From positions 15,854 to 26,950 of the forward strand of contig DJBN01000075.1 in the NCBI GenBank assembly GCA_002430075.1: a stretch of 11,097 nucleotides of DNA, given 5' to 3'. Made by a program: the position numbers and the translations under genes. Under the pieces are notes generated by a model that searched no databases, was not told where the DNA came from, and saw only the letters and a list, made by a program, of their open reading frames with translations. The first letter of the stretch is position 1. Each line of letters starts with the position of its first letter. This DNA is from Actinobacteria bacterium UBA5975 (GTDB lineage: Bacteria > Actinomycetota > Actinomycetes > Nanopelagicales > Nanopelagicaceae). Below are positions 9,125 to 11,097 of the stretch, piece by piece.

Positions 9125-9137
9125 GGAATGGATGAAG
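9125..9137. repeat. Isolated near-copy of the 17-bp repeat core
   Basis: GGAATGGATGAAG here differs at one of 13 positions from GGAGTGGATGAAG, found twice in the tandem array (9765-9777 and 9782-9794). It lies in the gap in front of the MerR gene at 8598-9098, 27 bases from its start. That places a related sequence in front of both minus-strand genes that have a sizeable leader. Sharing through a common regulator or through local duplication are both possible. Confidence 0.5.
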
Positions 9138-9177
9138 GTTACGCTTCCTCGACTCAAAAGCGATAGACCGACACGAC

Positions 9178-9200
9178 CCAAACCTATAGGTGAGGTTGAG
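9178..9200. promoter_or_regulatory. Imperfect dyad, possible MerR-type operator
   Basis: CCAAACCT and AGGTTGAG form two 8-base arms, six of eight pairs complementary, around a 7-base spacer. The inner sequence ACCTATAGGT (9182-9191) is a perfect 10-bp palindrome. The element lies 80-102 bases before the GTG of the MerR gene at 8598-9098, just past the end of the DUF151 gene. MerR proteins bind dyads of about this size within promoters, so autoregulation is a fair guess, but I could not place convincing -35 and -10 boxes around it. Confidence 0.35.
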
Positions 9201-9211
9201 ACTTATGCTCC

Positions 9212-9715
9212 CTATCCTGCAAAGTCCTCTGGGTTAATTCCATCAAGGAACTCTCGAAATGCCTCTAGCTCCTGGTCGCCGGAGGCTGAGATATCGCTGG
9301 CCACCTGCTCTGGGATATCAATACCCACCTGATCTAAGAGCTCGCTATTGACCATGATGTTGCTTTTTGTTCGCAGCGCGATAGCAATTGCATCCGATGG
9401 TCGGACTGAAAGGGCTTCCAGTGGGCCAAGAGCGTTACGTAGAAGTAGCTCGGCATAGAAGACGCCATCACGAAGCTCGCTTACGTGGACAGAAGTCAAC
9501 GTAATGTCCACACGCTCCAAGAGATCGCGGATCAGATCATGAGTCAATGGTCGTTTGGCTTCAAGGCCTTGTTGCGCAAAGGCAATCGATGTTGCCTCTA
9601 CCGCCCCTACCCAGATGGGTAGGAAGCGCGTTCCATCGACCTCCTTGAGAAGAACGATGGGTTGATTGGAAGGCATCTCAATTCGAACACCTACAACTTC
9701 AACGTGGACCAACAT
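9212..9715 (-). CDS. DUF151 / bifunctional nuclease (BFN) domain protein, Rv1829-like
   Basis: A 167-residue protein of the DUF151 family, named for plant proteins with DNase and RNase activity. The bacterial role is uncertain; a T. maritima structure is known but the biochemical job in Actinobacteria is not settled. Conserved segments are NQPIVLLKE (17-25), LPIWVG (32-37), RPLTHDLIRDLL (55-66) and VRPSDAIAIALR (104-115), followed by a variable acidic tail. The order between two MerR genes fits Rv1829. ATG 9715 is only three bases from the purine run AGGG (9719-9722). The adjacent codon is TTG (9710-9712), which would give a better six-base spacing, so the true start may be one codon later. 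A 102-base gap separates it from ftsR and carries three tandem 17-bp repeats, so its expression may be set separately from the garA-ftsR pair. Confidence 0.88.
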   Translation of the reverse strand: MLVHVEVVGVRIEMPSNQPIVLLKEVDGTRFLPIWVGAVEATSIAFAQQGLEAKRPLTHDLIRDLLERVDITLTSVHVSELRDGVFYAELLLRNALGPLEALSVRPSDAIAIALRTKSNIMVNSELLDQVGIDIPEQVASDISASGDQELEAFREFLDGINPEDFAG

Positions 9716-9752
9716 ATGCCCTACTTACTAGCGATTGCCTGGATGTTCTTAT

Positions 9753-9803
9753 GGATGAAGATCTGGAGTGGATGAAGATCTGGAGTGGATGAAGATCTGG
9801 AGT
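9753..9803. repeat. Three perfect tandem copies of a 17-bp unit
   Basis: The unit GGATGAAGATCTGGAGT (plus-strand reading) occurs three times without a mismatch, at 9753-9769, 9770-9786 and 9787-9803. A fourth copy breaks off after GGA. The array fills half of the 102-base gap between ftsR and the DUF151 gene and lies 38 bases before the latter's start, so it is in its leader or promoter region. Each unit holds the palindrome AGATCT. The unit length is not a multiple of three or of the helical turn. On the plus strand, each of the first two copies spells a six-codon reading frame (MKIWSG) whose stop overlaps the next ATG; this is probably chance. Confidence 0.95.
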
Positions 9804-9817
9804 GGACAAATGCAGAG

Positions 9818-10540
9818 CTATCTCGGACGGTTTAATCCACCGCGAACAAGGGCAGCATGAAGACGTACCGAAAGAGATGCAATCTCCTTTGAAACTTCTT
9901 CAGCTCGCGCCTTAGCCTCGCTGCTCTTCTGTCGTGTAAATGGCGTGATGACTTGTTCGATCAAACCTATTTCACGATCTGCTGCTGATTTAAATGAGCG
10001 AAGGTGGCGAGGTTCGATACCGAATGCTGCCATTTCGGCGACGGCCTTTGCAACAGAGAGCGCATCCCCGTCATAGTGGCGCCCACGCATAGTGATAAGT
10101 CCAAATGATTCAAGTTCAGTTAGCTGGGCATCCTCAAGACTTGATGCACCGAGCAACTCTTCTCGAGATAGGCGCATCTCAGATTGTTCAGCAAATGTTG
10201 CAGGGGCGAACTCACCATCTACAGTTGCTAGCCCCAGATTTGGACGCGGAGTTGGGATGCCACCATGGGCAGCTGGTTGAAGTCCGCGATCCAAGGCATC
10301 AAGGTTCTCCTTAATTACCTTAAGCGGCAGGTATTGATCACGCTGGGCAAGTAAGACATAGCGCAGGCGCTCCAGATCTGTCGTTGTAAATTTTCGGTAA
10401 CCCGATGGCGTGCGCTGAGGTTCGATCAAACCTTCTGATTCGAGGAAGCGAATCTTGGAGATAGTTATATCTGCAAAATCCCCACGTAGCTTTGTCAAAA
10501 CTTCACCAATACTTAAATATGCCCGTGCTGGAACGCTCAA
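9818..10540 (-). CDS. ftsR: FtsR-like MerR-family transcriptional regulator (Rv1828 type)
   Basis: A 240-residue MerR-family regulator. The DNA-binding domain is at the N-terminus: YLSIGEVLTKL (8-18), ITISKIRFLESEGLIEP (25-41), RTPSGYRKF (43-51). A C-terminal domain of about 140 residues has no obvious ligand site. Placement directly after garA and before a DUF151 gene matches M. tuberculosis Rv1828 and the Corynebacterium glutamicum protein FtsR, which activates ftsZ expression. That it controls cell division here is inference from orthology. The start is TTG at 10540. It is supported by AGGGGAG (10548-10554, minus strand) with a seven-base spacer, and by MSVPARAYLSIGEV as a usual beginning. 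Only one base separates it from the garA stop, so it is surely co-transcribed and its ribosome site lies inside garA. Confidence 0.88.
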   Translation of the reverse strand: MSVPARAYLSIGEVLTKLRGDFADITISKIRFLESEGLIEPQRTPSGYRKFTTTDLERLRYVLLAQRDQYLPLKVIKENLDALDRGLQPAAHGGIPTPRPNLGLATVDGEFAPATFAEQSEMRLSREELLGASSLEDAQLTELESFGLITMRGRHYDGDALSVAKAVAEMAAFGIEPRHLRSFKSAADREIGLIEQVITPFTRQKSSEAKARAEEVSKEIASLSVRLHAALVRGGLNRPR

Positions 10541-10541
10541 C

Positions 10542-11009
10542 TTATTTCTCCCCTATATGTGAACTGCCTATAAAGAGCAGGTGGAATTTTCCTATTTGTA
10601 TTTCATCGCCTGAAACAAGCACTTTCTCTGAGACTGACTCGTTATTTATATAAGACCCATTCAGGCTTGCGTTATCACGAAAGTGAAACTGGGTTCCAAT
10701 CTTTTCAATCGATGCATGCTTACGTGAGACCGTTACATCGTCGAGAAATATGGAACTCTCTGTTGATCGTCCGACGGTTGCACCTTCGGCAGTAATCAGG
10801 AAACGAGCTCCTTTTTGTGCGCCGCGATGAATGAATATCATCGCTGAATTTCCATCACCATTGATAACGCTCTCGAAGACTGCCTTCTCTTCGCGATCTG
10901 CCTGGCTGATGAGATCCTTGATCAGTTCGGCTGGAGAATCGCCGACCACGGAGCGAAGCCCTAGATGCAGGGTGCTGGTGAGTTCGCGTGAATCTTCTGC
11001 CTTTTCCAC
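10542..11009 (-). CDS. garA: GarA-like FHA-domain signalling protein
   Basis: A 155-residue protein with a forkhead-associated domain at about residues 57-147. Phosphothreonine-binding residues are present: R81 in VGRS, S95-R96-H98 in DDVTVSRKH, and N117-G118 in SLNGSY. GarA/OdhI proteins hold 2-oxoglutarate dehydrogenase and glutamate enzymes in check when unphosphorylated; Ser/Thr kinases switch them off by phosphorylating an N-terminal ETTS motif, which then binds the FHA domain in cis. Here the matching place reads ELTS (residues 9-12), so one of the two threonines is lost (see findings). The region between the motif and the FHA domain (15-56) looks flexible and charged. GTG 11009 is chosen because AGGGGGAGGGG (11014-11024, minus strand) sits just upstream. 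Next to ftsR and in the gcvP cluster, as in M. tuberculosis Rv1827. Confidence 0.9.
   Translation of the reverse strand: MEKAEDSRELTSTLHLGLRSVVGDSPAELIKDLISQADREEKAVFESVINGDGNSAMIFIHRGAQKGARFLITAEGATVGRSTESSIFLDDVTVSRKHASIEKIGTQFHFRDNASLNGSYINNESVSEKVLVSGDEIQIGKFHLLFIGSSHIGEK
10548..10554 (-). promoter_or_regulatory. Ribosome binding site for the TTG start of ftsR
   Basis: AGGGGAG on the minus strand, seven bases before TTG 10540 and inside the last codons of garA. It allows independent loading of ribosomes on ftsR although the genes are one base apart. Confidence 0.75.
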
Positions 11010-11013
11010 AGCG

Positions 11014-11024
11014 CCCCTCCCCCT
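11014..11024 (-). promoter_or_regulatory. Ribosome binding site for the GTG start of garA
   Basis: A purine run AGGGGGAGGGG on the minus strand with the core GGAGG at 11016-11020, six bases before GTG 11009. It is the strongest ribosome site in the window and supports the non-ATG start. Confidence 0.75.
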
Positions 11025-11025
11025 G

Positions 11026-11056
11026 ATTAAAGAACGTCCAATACTTTTGACGTCAA
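11026..11056 (-). promoter_or_regulatory. Possible promoter of the garA-ftsR unit
   Basis: Reading the minus strand, TTGACG (11051-11056) resembles a -35 box and TTTAAT (11026-11031) a -10 box, with a 19-base spacer that is longer than ideal. Transcription would start near 11019, leaving a very short leader that begins within the ribosome site, which weakens the call. The stretch 11048-11055 is also the palindrome TGACGTCA, and GACGT recurs 16 bases downstream. An AT-rich TATAGA (11084-11089) farther up could serve a second promoter. Confidence 0.28.
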
Positions 11057-11097
11057 GCTAAGGGTGACAGTAGAGAAAATAAATCTATAAATCAAGC

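Larger units (their letters stand above)
11010..11097. other. Region upstream of garA, no gene recognised
   Basis: These 88 bases hold the garA ribosome site and a possible promoter. On the minus strand one frame stays open from the edge to a TAA near 11029, but its residues do not resemble the end of GcvH, which often precedes garA in Actinobacteria. The far end, 11071-11097, is AT-rich. I read it as intergenic. Confidence 0.6.

Noticed and set aside
9132..9332. Plus-strand reading frame of 66 codons starting at the repeat-like motif
   Set aside because: Two thirds of it lies antisense to the well-conserved DUF151 gene and the protein has no recognisable features.
9755..9775. Tandem six-codon frames (MKIWSG) within the 17-bp repeats
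   Set aside because: The pattern follows from the repeat length, and the frames run opposite to the transcribed genes. A real peptide function seems unlikely.
10831..11061. 76-codon plus-strand frame opposite garA
   Set aside because: It mirrors the FHA gene codons; the low-complexity serine-rich product is typical of an antisense shadow.

Overview
The window looks like ordinary chromosome from an actinobacterium of moderate G+C. The best guess is a small-genome aquatic lineage such as the Nanopelagicales (acI) or a relative. The phylum call rests on gene content and order: a HelY-type Ski2-like helicase beside a diacylglycerol kinase, an Lnt/polyprenol-phosphate-mannose synthase pair, and the GarA-FtsR-DUF151-MerR-GcvP cluster. 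That cluster matches the order known from Mycobacterium tuberculosis (Rv1827-Rv1828-Rv1829-Rv1830-...-gcvB). The lineage guess within the phylum is inference from base composition by eye. No mobile element, phage gene, CRISPR array, tRNA or rRNA was seen, and no gap between genes exceeds about 115 bases.

Plus strand, 1-5678: a tightly packed operon. It holds the 3' end of a diacylglycerol kinase (1-264), a HelY-like DEVH helicase (261-2636), a stand-alone 5'-3' exonuclease (2633-3535), apolipoprotein N-acyltransferase Lnt (3529-4929) and a polyprenol-phosphate mannose synthase (4926-5678). Every junction overlaps: three by 4 bases (ATGA) and one by 7, so translational coupling is likely along the whole set. 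Products at both ends concern membrane lipids and envelope assembly; the middle two act on nucleic acids.

Minus strand, 11097-5691: a second unit transcribed toward the first. It runs from a possible promoter near 11026-11056 through garA (FHA-domain metabolic switch), ftsR (MerR-family regulator), a DUF151 bifunctional-nuclease-like protein, a second MerR-family regulator and gcvP (glycine decarboxylase P-protein). garA and ftsR are one base apart. The two gaps on either side of the DUF151 gene are each about 100 bases. The upstream one carries three perfect tandem copies of a 17-bp sequence. The downstream one carries a related 13-bp motif and an imperfect dyad that could be a MerR operator. 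The two units converge with only 12 bases between their stop codons and no clear terminator.

No wholly novel system is evident. The points most worth a second look are the 17-bp tandem repeat between ftsR and the DUF151 gene, the altered phospho-acceptor motif of GarA (one threonine instead of two), and the possible operator before the second MerR gene.
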